DNA of 64,000 nucleotides from Tenodera sinensis. Its lineage: Eukaryota; Arthropoda; Insecta; Mantodea; Mantidae. The notes under the pieces were generated by a model, which saw only the letters and a program-made list of their open reading frames with translations, was not told the DNA's origin and did not search any database. Below, piece by piece: positions 23,179 through 34,640 of the stretch. The stretch lies in assembly GCA_030765045.1 (NCBI GenBank), contig CM060964.1, forward strand, positions 146,546,065 to 146,610,064, read 5' to 3'. Numbering within the stretch: position 1 is the first letter of the stretch; the number at the start of each line of letters is the position of its first letter. The position numbers were made by a program, and so were the translations under genes.

Positions 23179-24096
23179 CGAGGGTGATTCAAATATAAAC
23201 GGTAATTTTGTTAAGAATATTTATTGATTAAATATATACACAAGTGACTACATCAACATTTCTCTATATAGCTTCCTTCACACTGTACACATTTTCGCTA
23301 ACGTTTCGGAAGCTTGAACATTCCTTCTTTAAAAAAAGTTTGAGGGCGCGTCGCCAACCAATTACACACATGCTCCTCAACGCTGTCGTTGCTTTCAAAA
23401 TGTTTCCCTCCAAGCCATTCTTTGATGGGTGCAAACAAAACATAGTCTGGGGGACAAGTCTGGACTATAGGGAGGGTGTTCAAGGGTTTCCCAGTGCATG
23501 TCCGCCATTGTGTCCATTGTCAAATTGGCAGTGTGAGGCATAGCATTGTCTTGGAGAAGGATGACATCTCTGATGGGCATACAACGTCTTTTGCTTCAGT
23601 AGGCAGCGTTTACAGACCTTAACAATTGGCAATAGTAAGCTGCAGTCACTGTACGTCGATCATGAAGAAAATCAACCAACTTCTGCTGCAATTTCTTCAA
23701 CAGTGGAGTGGTGATCACCTTCAATAAGCTCTCGAATGGCACAGATGTTGTCATCTTGATATTTGACCTTGGGCTTCGAGCATGACTTTCGTTTTCCACA
23801 AATTCTTGGCCACCCTTAAATTGTCTGGCTCAAGTAAACTCTTGATTCTGTGACAGTGTAGTGTCCCCAAACTGTGCCCTTAAACGACTTAAAATCTCCG
23901 AAGGTTTAACCGCTTCATTGTTTAAAAACTTGATGATAATGCATTGTGCAACAGATGAAGGAACCTCTTACGCACTCATGGCTGTACTGATGCCAGAACC
24001 TAGCGAAGCAGCTAACAAAGCTAACTCCACTGCCCCGCTCTGAACTGCTTCCTCAGTGATATACAACAATTACCATTTATATTGGAATTACCTTCA
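23179..24096 (-). mobile_element. mariner transposon, copy B, internally deleted
   Basis: The same family as 3201-4500, flanked by TA (23177-23178 and 24097-24098). The left terminus starts cgagggtgattcaaatataa. The right terminus is more worn (ccttca). Relative to copy A it lacks about 342 bp, joining sites that correspond to about 3702 and 4044 in A. This removes the first catalytic Asp and part of the DNA-binding domain. It retains ILLQDNAMPHTAN and PPDYVLFAPIKEWLGGKHFE, so the second and third Asp positions survive. It also lacks the G tract of copy A. Confidence 0.9.
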
Positions 24097-24259
24097 TATT
24101 TGTATGATCTTCTGATCCAGGAAGCAGAAGTCGTTTTGTTCTTCAGATTATTGTATGAAATTCAAGCAGTTTTCTTATAGATACAGGAGTTGAGCATCAT
24201 CATTCTGGTTGTGTTTTAGAAATATGGCAGATATGCTAACATAGGAGAATCAGGTTTTA

Positions 24260-25550
24260 AGTATCAGAGAGAAAAAAGTGGAAATGTGGATCTCTAGGGA
24301 GCTTACATGGTCTTCTTCGACAGGCAGGATCCTCATGCCGATGTTCACTGTTGACCATCCTGAGGGCATCTAGTTCCATTATCACTTCCTCAGTCACTCT
24401 CATGAAGAACACCAACAGACTTATAGCGTTCAGGCCTAAGGTAACTCCAACCAGGCCTCTATCTCCAGAGACAAAATGTCGGGGTCCATCTAGTTTCCTT
24501 GATGGCAAGCCCTCCTCCATATCCGGTCAGATTAGGGTCACGGCTATACTCGTGTCCACTAGTACGAGGCACAGCTTCCCCTGTACCCTGCCGTCCATGA
24601 GTATGCCATTCTCTTTCGTATCCAAGACAGGCAACATCACCTGATGAGATGGTTTGGATGGTTCCTTCAAGCACCATGGCAAGCCTGTCCTTACTATTTC
24701 CTCATCCTCCAAGACGTTAACACATTGACTAAGGTCTTCCACCTTCCTGTCGAATTCCTCAATGTTGTCCTTCACACTGACCAATTGCCCGTCAATCTTT
24801 ACCATTAGTTCCATCTTGTGTCTTGGACATTCTGTTTTCACCTTTTCCATCCTGTATTTCACTGTTGTTACTTTGCTTCCCAATTTCTCTATTCTGTATT
24901 TCATTTATTCCATTCCGGAGTTTACGTTTTTCAATTCAGCTTTCATTTTCATCTTCATCTGCCACATTCCAGAATTCATTTTTGTTTTCAGCTGCTGCAT
25001 CTTAGCCAAAATATTTTCCAGTATTGCCTCCATTGTGGTTCTTACGTCACACTTCTGACAACAGAGTGACAAATCCCGCTCCTGATACCAGTGTGACAAA
25101 TGACAAGTCCAATTATTTTCTGTCACTTTATTTCTCTTCTAAAACTGAGTCACAAAGCACAGTCCTCTATTGTATTATTAATACAATAAACAATTCATCT
25201 ACTCATAGCTGTTCTGTCCTTTTGTAACTTTGACACATACTTCACTATCTTTGAGTTCCACTCTCTCTGTCTAACAAACAGCTGGCTTCAACAATGAGAA
25301 CACTAAAAAGTGCTTCACACAACAAACAACTCTGTGTCCAAAACTGTCTCTGACAATGCACACTTAAACTCTCTCAATATTGACTGTACACAACACACAC
25401 TCAAAAGCTATCTACTGCTCTGTTCAACATTTAAAGACTGGCTTCTCTCAGTACTGCATTCACTTATATAGCCGAGAATGCCATAGCACAGATTTATCTT
25501 GAAGTCTGCCTTTTCATAAACAAGCCTGGCTCATGAAATACTTTGGAAAT
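24260..25550 (-). mobile_element. Gypsy-like LTR retroelement remnant, copy B
   Basis: A minus-strand ATG at 25033 begins MEAILENILAKMQQLKTKMN, a coiled-coil gag-like protein like that at 20312. The next frames (24904-24257) continue into a retropepsin-like domain: GKLCLVLVDTSIAVTLI matches the LVDTGA-S-T-LI active-site pattern with Gly changed to Ser, followed by LDALRMVNSEH. Upstream, ctggtatcaggagcgggat (about 25094-25076) may be the primer-binding site, and 25130-25550 has LTR-like features including a minus-strand TATA box near 25475. Everything downstream of protease is missing, and the junction lies close to mariner copy B. Confidence 0.65.
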
Positions 25551-25559
25551 GCTATGTTC

Positions 25560-26009
25560 TGCCGTGCTCATTGTCATCCACATATTTATACATATTTACA
25601 ACCAGTAGTGTGAGATAGCTTGGCCTTGAGAGACCAGTGTCACAATATTCACTAGGAACAATAACAAGGATTTCCCATTGGAAGGCTGGAGCTTTGTTGA
25701 TAAAACTTGCAATTGCAATCAAAGTAATTTTAATATGCACAAATATCAGCAAGCATATGGAATCATCATATTTCATCTCCTACCAATCCTGTAGTGCTTA
25801 ATCATTTTCTTCAGAATTACTGATTCTTGTGTTAATTTAATAAACAGGTGAGTGATATAAGTATGTCAGCAGAACTTAACAATGTGTTTTCCACACGGTT
25901 GATTGATTCATGTAAGTTTTTATTCACAGGCTAAGAAATGTTGAAAAAAGCTTGAACTTCTTCATGAGCTACTTCAAATTTTGTAGGCATTAACTTTTCA
26001 TTGTTTCAG
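25560..26009. other. End of the 16-kb intron
   Basis: Nothing was recognised apart from the pyrimidine-rich splice acceptor, cttttcattgtttcag, ending at 26009. Confidence 0.6.
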
Positions 26010-26176
26010 GTAATGTGAAAGCGGGTGATGAAGTACTAGAGTGGCTACGGAAAAATCGTTTCCGTCAACCTGAATTGAACATCTTTATGTATGCTGTAAT
26101 TGCACTTGCAGTCACATTTGTGCTGTACACAGCATGGTTACTTTCCTGTTTCCGGCCTCATCAAAAGCAATCGTGA
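26010..26176 (+). CDS. Thioredoxin-fold membrane protein, last exon
   Basis: The first two bases complete a Gly codon with the last base of exon 9826-10008. The exon encodes NVKAGDEVLEWLRKNRFRQP, then a hydrophobic helix from about FMYAVIALAVTFVLYTAWLL, a CFRP juncture and a short tail HQKQS ending at TGA (26174-26176). The EVLEWL motif mirrors EKILTWL of exon 6026, showing a repeated domain-end unit. The topology inferred is a lumenal or extracellular thioredoxin-like part, one membrane span and a tiny polar tail. The stop overlaps a gtgagt sequence (26173-26178) that could act as a splice donor, so an alternative C-terminus is possible. Confidence 0.88.
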
Positions 26177-26240
26177 GTAACTATATAACTTGGAACAAAC
26201 CACATCAACATTTTATTGCTAATTCTGCTATATTCATTAA

Positions 26241-26246
26241 AATAAA
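26241..26246 (+). promoter_or_regulatory. Candidate polyadenylation signal
   Basis: AATAAA lies 65 bases past the stop codon of the host gene on the same strand. A short 3' UTR is plausible. The region is AT-rich, so chance occurrence cannot be excluded. Confidence 0.5.
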
Positions 26247-27320
26247 TAGTGTGTGGCATACAAAGTTTGCATATAATTTTACATTAATTTTTTATTAAGG
26301 CTATAGCAAACCTTATATTGACCTTGTACTGTTTTATCTGTAATGTTTATTCACAGCTTTTCCATTTTCTAATTGTTTTTCTCTGTTGTACTTCTTTTAA
26401 ATGTCATGTAATTAGTAAATTCTGTATTAAAAGCACAATTTCAATTGTATAAAAAGATTGCCCTTTGAAAGCAGTTAATATGTGCACTTGTTTTTTAAGC
26501 TTTAGCTCATTGTTTTTTTTGGTTTTGCTTACACAGCTTTTGTGCTATGCTATTTTTTATTTTCTTTTGAAAATGCAACTTAATTACTATCAACCAAGCA
26601 TGTTGAAATGTCATTTCAGTAGCTTAAAATAATGCCAAATGCTGGTAATAAGATATTAGCCATGTGTTAAATAGTAGCTGCTAAACCTCAAGTGTAGCAT
26701 TAATTAACCTGATATTTATGCCAAATGTTAAATTCCTCATTAGACGAACATACATTTTCATACGGTTCCAAAGCTAAGCTACAGCTTAATAAACACAGGC
26801 CTGCAAAATTAACGGTCATAAAAGTTCTTTTTTGTGTTTTTTTTTTTTTTTTCAAAATGTAGGTTACTTTAATAGTTTCTTTTATATGCTGAATCCAAAA
26901 CTGAACTCATAGTTTCTGTGTCACATAAGTACGGTTGAAAGATATTCTCTGGCAAATATTAATGATACATTTTACAAAAACTATCAGATTATCATAATCT
27001 ACAACTCATGTTTAGCTAGATAATTTATGCTGACTTTTCTTCATGGTGGAGCTATGTATGTTGCTTTTCCTCTTCAGTAAGGCTTCGAATACCATAGTGT
27101 AGCATCCAGCAGTAGTCTCCCATCATATTAATATTCTAATAGCCTGATATCTTCTCTTCTTATCTTTAATGCCCTGATGGAACCACTACTCTTGCTCCTA
27201 ACTCACTGCATTGAGGAAAAAAACCTCAGTGGGCACTCAGAAAATGAATTTTTAAACTCACAGAAAATTCTAAAACTTTGAACTTCTCCGGCCTATTTTC
27301 AATGATCATTTCTTAGTAGC
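26247..27320. other. Downstream flank of the host gene
   Basis: AT-rich with no transposon or gene motif recognised. A T tract occurs at about 26838-26852. Confidence 0.5.
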
Positions 27321-27329
27321 AAAACTCAG

Positions 27330-27960
27330 TGTTTCCTAGAAAGTTAGTAGCCAATGTTTGAAGGCAGTCCATGTTCCTCTTTCAATTTCATTCATCATAT
27401 GGAGGAGGCCTTTATCTGATATATGGACTAAGAGAAATGTTCTCCTGTGGTTTAGCCTCTGATAGACTAGGAAATTTGCTGCACAGATATTCAAAGCATT
27501 CTGCAATTTTTGACTAAACTTTGAAAAGCTTTTCATGGTGCTTAATTTTATGTGGAGAGGTGTATATGTACATTCTTTGTATCAACAAGACGTGGGCGCG
27601 AAGTGTTTTTTTCTCGCAGGTTCAAGAGATGTTATTTGTGGCCAGTTTTATTTCTTTTTCCAGTGTTCCCTCCATACTCTTCTCTCCCATAGGGAAAGAA
27701 TAGGGAACTTGGTACTTATGGGCTGGTGACCGAGAAGCGTGCACAACACTTTCAGCTCTCCACAAATTATCCAGTTATACTCTTTATATTTAATATTTGT
27801 AAGAACCAGTTCAATATTCTGATAGATTTCTTTAAGACATATGAAGTGACTAATAGGTAATAAAGAACACTTACTACCATTGTGGAAAACTATTACTTTC
27901 AGAATTCTTTGGGAACAATGCACAAAAAGTTCCAGTCATGGACACAATACTGAATGTTAA
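27330..27960 (-). pseudogene. Remnant of a repetitive insect protein of unknown role
   Basis: The minus strand gives LKVIVFHNGSKCSLLPISHF then YKEYNWIICGELKVLCTLLG (27923-27648). Downstream, in several frames, come traces of a 'SFVKAL…CFEYL…FPSLSEAK' pattern and a decayed segment toward 27330. This resembles a high-copy uncharacterised protein found across arthropod genomes and usually taken to be transposon-derived; the resemblance is from memory. Frameshifts show it is dead here. No terminal repeats were identified. Confidence 0.4.
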
Positions 27961-28594
27961 ACTTTAGTACCAAACCAGGATTATCACTGTAGTATATGAA
28001 GACATATTCTTCTGTTCTGTACACCTATACCAATACATAGATCCCGGTGTAAGCAAATGCTTTTCTTTTAATTTAAAATCTGAGCCCAAAAGCTTGCTTT
28101 CATCTTGGGTTATTCTAAGTCCCTCAGTAAATGACTGACTTTAAATTGGGTGTACTGTTGAAGTCTTTCAGTTTTCACATCACAATGAAATTCTTCATCA
28201 ACCTTATCTGACTCTGATGATCCAGTGGAAATTTCTTCTGGTGTTAGTGGTGGGCAAAGCACAAGAAGCTGCAAACCATTAAGAACTGGACATGTAGCGG
28301 ATGAAAAATTTGTTAGATGTGATATAACTTTCTTATTTTTATAGTTATAGGCTTTAATATCACAACCAAAATAGCAATTATCACTCTGATTTTCCTCCTC
28401 TCACCCATATAATTGAAACTGAAAATATGAATACTTTTTTTATATCTTTTCTCATAACAAAGTTTGAAATATTCCTTTAATGTTTGCTTATCATGAAATC
28501 CCTGCATATATAGCAAAATTTATCTGCAGAATTCACACAATAATGATTAGGCCTGTTACAGAGCTCGTAAACTGAGAATAGTGAAAGTCTAAAC

Positions 28595-28717
28595 CAGGGC
28601 TGGGCGATCTGCACGTTATCTTGAGTGACCATCCTTTTTACATACTGAACATAGATACATATATCAGTCAAGGTCATGAGCAATCTGCACTCTCTGAGCA
28701 CCAGTTGCCCAACCCTG
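28595..28717. mobile_element. hAT-type MITE, 123 bp
   Basis: The termini are cagggctgggcgat and, read in reverse from the right end, cagggttgggcaac. They are flanked by the 8-bp repeats gtctaaac (28587-28594) and gtctaaat (28718-28725), 7 of 8 matching. CAGGG termini with 8-bp duplications are the hAT hallmark. No coding capacity. Confidence 0.85.
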
Positions 28718-28729
28718 GTCTAAATTCTG

Positions 28730-31349
28730 CCTACTTTTTACGAATTTCTTCATAGTCACAGTCCTCTACACCAACCATAGACCTCCCTCCTGATACAAAT
28801 ATGACAAACTCACAGTCTTCTAGAGTATGTTTATGAAGCTCATTAATATTTACTACAACATTTTTGACATTACAGCATTGGGTTAAGTGTGCAAAGCAAT
28901 GACCAATATATTAATACTTTAAAAAGTTATATACAATTTTATGCAAAATTACTGCATGATGTGCAATTTGTCATGTCATTTTTAGCTTCAGCATATGAAA
29001 AATGCACCATGCAGAGCTAAAATTTTAAAAAGGTTTTTTCATTACAGGCCTGTGTAATTATTCTCAAGATTTTCCTACAGATACTACATAATAAAAATTA
29101 TTCACATGGAAAGAAAATACATTGTCACTCTTATTAACCAGTAATTCATGGTCACTAGAGCAAAAAATAACTCTGCTATGGTTTTGCTCAGTAAGAAATA
29201 GGTGAAAATTCACTTTCTGTGCCTGTATATGCATATAGAGATTGTGATAAGAACCTTGGGTCAAAGGAATGCAGACATAGAGGAGACCACTGGGAAGGCA
29301 GGAAACCACTTCTGAAAATTGACTTTTTAAGTGTAAAGGGCCTAACATTGTGTATTGAGTTTTGAAAAATGCAGATGGAAGGTTTCAAGTTTTATTCCCC
29401 TAAAATCTAATTCTTAACATAAGTGAAATTCAAAGTGGTGATAACCTACCTTAGTACATCATGTAGAAGGGCATTAAACAGTGTGAACAGTTCATTTAGT
29501 AATTTATTTCAGATATATTGCCTGAGTTTTAGGACACCAAGTTTTTGTTTCTGTAAAATCAGGGATTATGCCATGAGTGGCTATTGGTGCACTCAATGCT
29601 GACATTTGGAATTACCCATACAACAGATTTTCTATATGGTGAATTGGAAAGTATGGTCTTTTTCTCTGGCAAGCTGCAATCAGTTCTACTTTTCCCATAG
29701 TTTTCTTGACTTATCAGAGAAAAACCTTCATGCCTTATTTCAAACATGTACCTATCATGCCAACAATGCATAACTTAATATTTAGCAACCAGTAAATAAT
29801 ATTTATGTGCAACTACACAAATAGTTTTAACAATATGATGTTTATATGAGAAATAAACCAAAAGGTAAGGTTGTACATTTTATATTGAATGTAACCTCTA
29901 TGCAAAACTGGATATATTTAGATTGAGATATTGTGCAATTTTTAAAATCTGTGTTGCACTCATATGACTTTCTGTACCCTTGTACTAAGCATTCTTACAA
30001 ATTCTTATTCCTCTACCTTCTTCATGTTAGTAGAGATAAACTTTTGCAGAAATTATCTTATTGCTTATTTCCTTGTAGGTGCAAAGGGAATATGGGAATA
30101 CAGTACACTTTGAGCAATAGTCAAGTCTTTTAAAGCTTTGAGATTCCCTTCTCTCTCTTTGCATGATTAACATATAAAAAATGAATAACAATCTTCCATT
30201 TGACAAGTTTGTATTCCAAAACTCACACAAATAACAAGTAATATCTCCGAAATGGTTCACTTCACAAAAAAATTTATTTGAACATAAATTGTGTATTTTA
30301 AGGAGATCTACATCTTTTGCATACTAGGATTTGGTCTATCTCTTATGGTTTACCAGATATGCAAAAGTCATCAAGAGTAAACAGGTATATGTGAGCTATA
30401 GCCAGAAAATTCAAAATATGCATTTCATTTGCCATAAAAGTATCTTAAACATGTGGCATTTTAATCAAAATCATTAAAGCTATTTTTGAGAAAATAAAAT
30501 TTTCAAACAGTTTTCAATGTAAAGGGTAGTTTAGGGTGGAGGAATTTTCCTAAAAACCTTTGTGTTGTATTCTTGAAATATATTAAGCTTAAATACCAAA
30601 TTTAGTTTTCAACTGACTTTTCGTTTTTGAGTTACACTGTTCACAGACACATACACACGTGTTGACCTTTTCCTAATTTTTTCTTCCTCTACTTGCTATA
30701 CATAGTATATTCTTATATAGATACTTATATCAGATAAACTTCAGCTAAGTAAATGTATTCTGTGCTGACAGGTATTATCACACTAAAAGGTTGGGATGCA
30801 TAGATTTTTAATTAGGTACTAAAATATTAAAAAAGTTGCATGAAGCTTTTTACTGGTTTACACTATATCAGATGTTTTAAGACTGTACAATAATACAGGA
30901 GGCTGTAACAGGAACAAACATTAGCATTTTTATGACAGTGTCACAAAGTAGCTAAAGAACATAGTAACATAAACCTTCAAATGCATTCTCTGTGAGACAT
31001 ATGAACCAGCAGTATTAGTTGGTGACAGGTATAAAATTTAATTATAGTTTTGGTATTTTGAAAATTATAAATCTTCAGAATTTATGCTTATTGTTAGAGC
31101 AAGTGAAAATTTTATAAAACACTGAAGTAGTTTATCTGGGAAATAAGTAACCCCACTTCCAAGGTTAGCACATAGTTATATAGTACCTACTTATGTTTAT
31201 TCAGGCTTAAGAGTTATTTTAATTCAATGAAAACTTAATCACTGTATACAAAGCTAATTAAAATCAGTGTTATTACAAATTTATTTTCACACCTCTAAGT
31301 ACTTTCATCTGTATGTTTAATTTAGAAGTACGTACTTTAAGTAGGTAGC
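28730..31349. other. Long AT-rich stretch without identified features
   Basis: Both strands were read for RT, transposase, tandem repeat and splice-bounded exon patterns. None was convincing. Scattered reading frames under 100 codons look like chance. Confidence 0.45.
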
Positions 31350-31360
31350 TTATCTCTTTT

Positions 31361-31702
31361 ACCACCTCCATAGCGCAGTTGGTAGCACACTTGCCTCTGG
31401 TGCAGCGGACCTGGGTTCAATTCCCGTTACCAGCATGGGGATTTTATCTGCTCTGGGAGGTCTGGCACGGGGTGCCTCAGGCTTGTTAGGTCCCGGGGGG
31501 ACCAATTGAGGAGCTACTTGATGGAGAAGTAGCGGCCCCAGGTCGAGAAGGCTCTATAACTGGCTGGGAGGGCTCAGGGCGCTTACCACGTCCCACCCTC
31601 CGGTACTGCACCCCACCAATGATGTCTGTAGTGTGCAGAGGTGGGGGACGCAGCAAGCCTTGGCCCTTCATGGGCTGTTGCACTAGGGGTTTCTTTTTTA
31701 GG
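31361..31702 (+). repeat. tRNA-derived SINE, full length, with target duplication
   Basis: The head contains tagcgcagttggtagc (A-box region) and gggttcaattcccg (B box) with tRNA-like spacing. The body then reads gagctacttgatgg, ggctgggagggctcaggg and gcagaggtgggggacgc. It is bracketed by an exact 11-bp duplication, ttatctctttt, at 31350-31360 and 31703-31713. This is the best-preserved member of the family in the window. Confidence 0.93.
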
Positions 31703-31737
31703 TTATCTCTTTTCCAGAAATAAATCTATAAATCTGC

Positions 31738-31998
31738 CATGGGCGTCACAAGCGGGGGGGGGGGGGGGGGCAAAGGGGGCCGCGGCCCCCCCTTGGAAGT
31801 TGCTGAACTTAATGTGCAATCAATTATTGACTATTAAACTATTATTTTAATTTAGGACAACTGTTATTTAGCACAAATCAATATGGTTAACTGCAACAAA
31901 TATAAATTTCGACAATAAAATGATGAATTAATAATATCTGATTGCAAACTTCCAACATGTGGCCCCCCCCCCTGGAAAAAAGTCTGCCGATGCTCATG
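31738..31998. mobile_element. hAT-type MITE with G/C tracts, copy 1
   Basis: A 261-bp non-coding element is flanked by the exact 8-bp duplication aaatctgc (31730-31737 and 31999-32006). The ends are catgggcgtc and, in reverse, catgagcatc. It carries long homopolymer blocks near both ends: a run of about 17 G from 31755 and a run of about 10 C near 31963. A close relative with its own 8-bp duplication is at 49407-49669. Confidence 0.9.
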
Positions 31999-32819
31999 AA
32001 ATCTGCTACTACAACAGCAAAGCAAAATGTATCTAGAATACTTACTGACAAACTAAATTTAACTATCCAAAGATATATTTTGTTTCTGCAGTACTATCTT
32101 TGCTCCTTTCAACAAAATTTTTATACTAGATCATACATAATTCAACCCAAGCAATTTTATAAGTGATAGAGGAAGCGTAAATAAATGTTTAGCATTTATG
32201 TGTCAAATGAAAATCCTGCCTGTTGGTAGTTACTGGCATTAAATCAAAGGAAATACTCAGATTTGTTAATTCTTTGTTTTTTCTTCTATATTAGGAGAAA
32301 ATTAATAATTGGTAATTATTAGAAACCATGCCCAAGATATGGGAATTGCCATTTAGGTACAACTTTGCCTTCTAAAAGACATGTGAATCACTAATGATGC
32401 ACTAAAGTTATGGATGTGTAACTTTACAGAAGACTTTGTGCTCAGTGATTGTTTAGTGCACTCTCTCGGTGTTGACTTTCATGGCTTCAACAAAACCACT
32501 TCAAGTAATAAGTATACCTCCAACTAGAATTTTTTATTTGTTTAGTTTTTATTGACAGAACTTATATAGTTCTGGTTAATGACTATTAATTGATTTATAA
32601 AATTTTGCCTGCTCCATAAGTAGTACTGACTAATACATTGGAAGGCTATTTAATTCAGTAAGATAAATGGCTAGACCGGAAGACAAGTGAAAAGACGTGG
32701 ATGATGGACAATGCAGTGGAGGAGGTATGCAGCCCACAAGACTCGTGTTAAAGTTAGAGAGGGTTCCATGATAATATGACTGACTAATGCTAAACAGTGA
32801 AGCCTCAAAATCAATGGCA

Positions 32820-33240
32820 CACTGTCATGGGCACTGTTCAAGCAGCAGTTTGAGGGCATTGCTACCCACAATGGATAGATGCCAGTGGAGAAGATGATAC
32901 ACCTTTGCCTACCCTGCAGGGACAATCAGCCAAACCCCTCCACACTTTCCTAACTTACTTAAGCTACTGGAAGGGGGCTGTAGAGAACCTTGCTTGGCTG
33001 CTGCCTACCAGGCCTAGCTGAAGGTAAGAGTGCAGCAACTGCGTGAGAGCTTACAAGAATTCACCATGGAGATAGAGAGCTGGCACAACAAGCTCTAATG
33101 GACTTATTACCAGGCTTTATTTCTGGAGAGGCAGCCCACGCATTTATCAAGGGTGTAAGAGACCACGAAGTGAAGCATCAGCTTCTTCTAGCAGAACACC
33201 GTAACATAATACTCGTACCTTGGCAACTGTCATTCATATT
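32820..33240 (+). pseudogene. Ty3/Gypsy gag fragment
   Basis: Plus-strand frames give FEGIATHNG followed after a stop by MPVEKMIHLCLPCRDNQP, then a decayed segment, then LAQQALMDLLPGF and GEAAHAFIKGVRDHEVKHQL with LLLAEH. The last block is characteristic of Gypsy capsid proteins. Frames change at least twice. No LTR or pol was seen, so this is an isolated scrap. Confidence 0.6.
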
Positions 33241-33257
33241 ATGTCATAAAAAGTGAA

Positions 33258-34640
33258 CCTATATATCCTCCTTAGACAATTTTTCCATCCATATTTGTTT
33301 TACACTTCCTAAATAACTACCAATTTTCTTAATGTCATTACCTGATTTGAATTTCAGTAGCTTTCATTTCCAATTATATCCACTGATAGATTTAGCCCAT
33401 TTCTTCAATGTTAATATACCATTCCTTTTTCTGGTTTCTTCACATTCTAAAACCGCATGTCAGTAACTATCTTTCATTCCAACAATGGACATTTGTCTAA
33501 GTCTCTTCTCCCTCCTACATGTTTCAATTTCGCTAGCCTGGTTCTAGACCATAAAAAGGTCTTTTGGAAGAAAAAAGTATAAAATGGGGAGACAAAGTTG
33601 GTAAACAATTTGCAACAGACTGTAGCATTAAATTAAAGTGAAATAATATGGCCAATTTTTAGGGGAACCTGTACAAAGAATGTAACTGAAAATGATATTG
33701 GGACAGAGGAATGTTATACATGTTATCTGTAGATTTTGAAGAAAACATTTGATACACTTAATTGGGTGGCATTATGGACCAAACTAAGGGGGAAAGGAGC
33801 ATGTGAAAGGTTTATAAAGGCTTTAAAAATATCTGCTTAGTAATGAATATTGTACTAAGATGGTACAAGATGAAGTAACTACAAACAAGTCAAAATAGAT
33901 TTTGGACAAGGGTGTCAATTAAGTCCTATAGTGTTTAATCTATTTATTGATGACATTTTGAAAGTAATGGGTGAGACAAACCTATAAGACAATCATTGAG
34001 ATTCTATGTTTATTGTGTACCAATGATTCAGTTATGGAGTCAGTAACAAATGTTGGTTTAATAAAATTGATCAAAGAAATATATAAGTTTTGTAAAGAAT
34101 GAAGTTTAAAAATAAATGTTCACAAACTGAAAAGTATGTTATTAAATAAGAGTAGTAAGTTGGAAGGGCATGAGAAATGGTACTGGGAAGGACCAGAAAT
34201 CGAACTGCCTAATAAAATTTATTATTTGGACATCAGATTCAGCAGTCACGGAGGATGGAGTGAATGGAAAGAAAGGCATTAGCAAAGGGAAGGATGGTAC
34301 TGAAAGCTATTATTGGCTGCAGACATAAATTTACAGGAATGCACATACAGTAGCTGGAAAGAGTATATAAGGAGCCATCAACATGAAAATGATGCATGGA
34401 ATGGAAGTATAGGGAACAGAGGAAGGATGGAGAAATGAGGAACTTCTGTAAACAAGTAATGGGACTACCTAAAACTTTGCCTGATAGGCTGGCACAGACA
34501 GAGCTAGACAGAGTAGGGAGTAAAGGAAAAATAATGCTAAGGATCCTAAAATATTGGTTTAGGTTAAGGATTATCAAAGAACAGCATATTCTGAAACACC
34601 ATTTGATTTCTCAGGAGAATATTGCTCAATATAGCATTTG
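33258..34640. mobile_element. LINE insertion with inverted 5' part
   Basis: Two parts of the same LINE family lie head to head. On the minus strand, 33549-33258 matches the 3' end of the LINE at 50225-52085, including the antisense of a Cys-rich C-terminal motif and tttgttttacacytcctaaataac. On the plus strand, about 33549-34640 encodes the RT: KKTFDTLNWVALWTKLRGKG, FGQGCQLSPIVFNLFIDDIL, HEKWYWEGPEIE and LISQENIAQYSI. The far end of the inverted part and the start of the 3' part are near neighbours in the source element, as expected for twin priming. Many stops are present. Confidence 0.8.

Noticed and set aside
31366..31440. Possible functional tRNA gene
   Set aside because: The A and B boxes belong to the head of a SINE with a 340-bp body and target-site duplication. 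The tRNA-like part does not close into a clean cloverleaf by eye.
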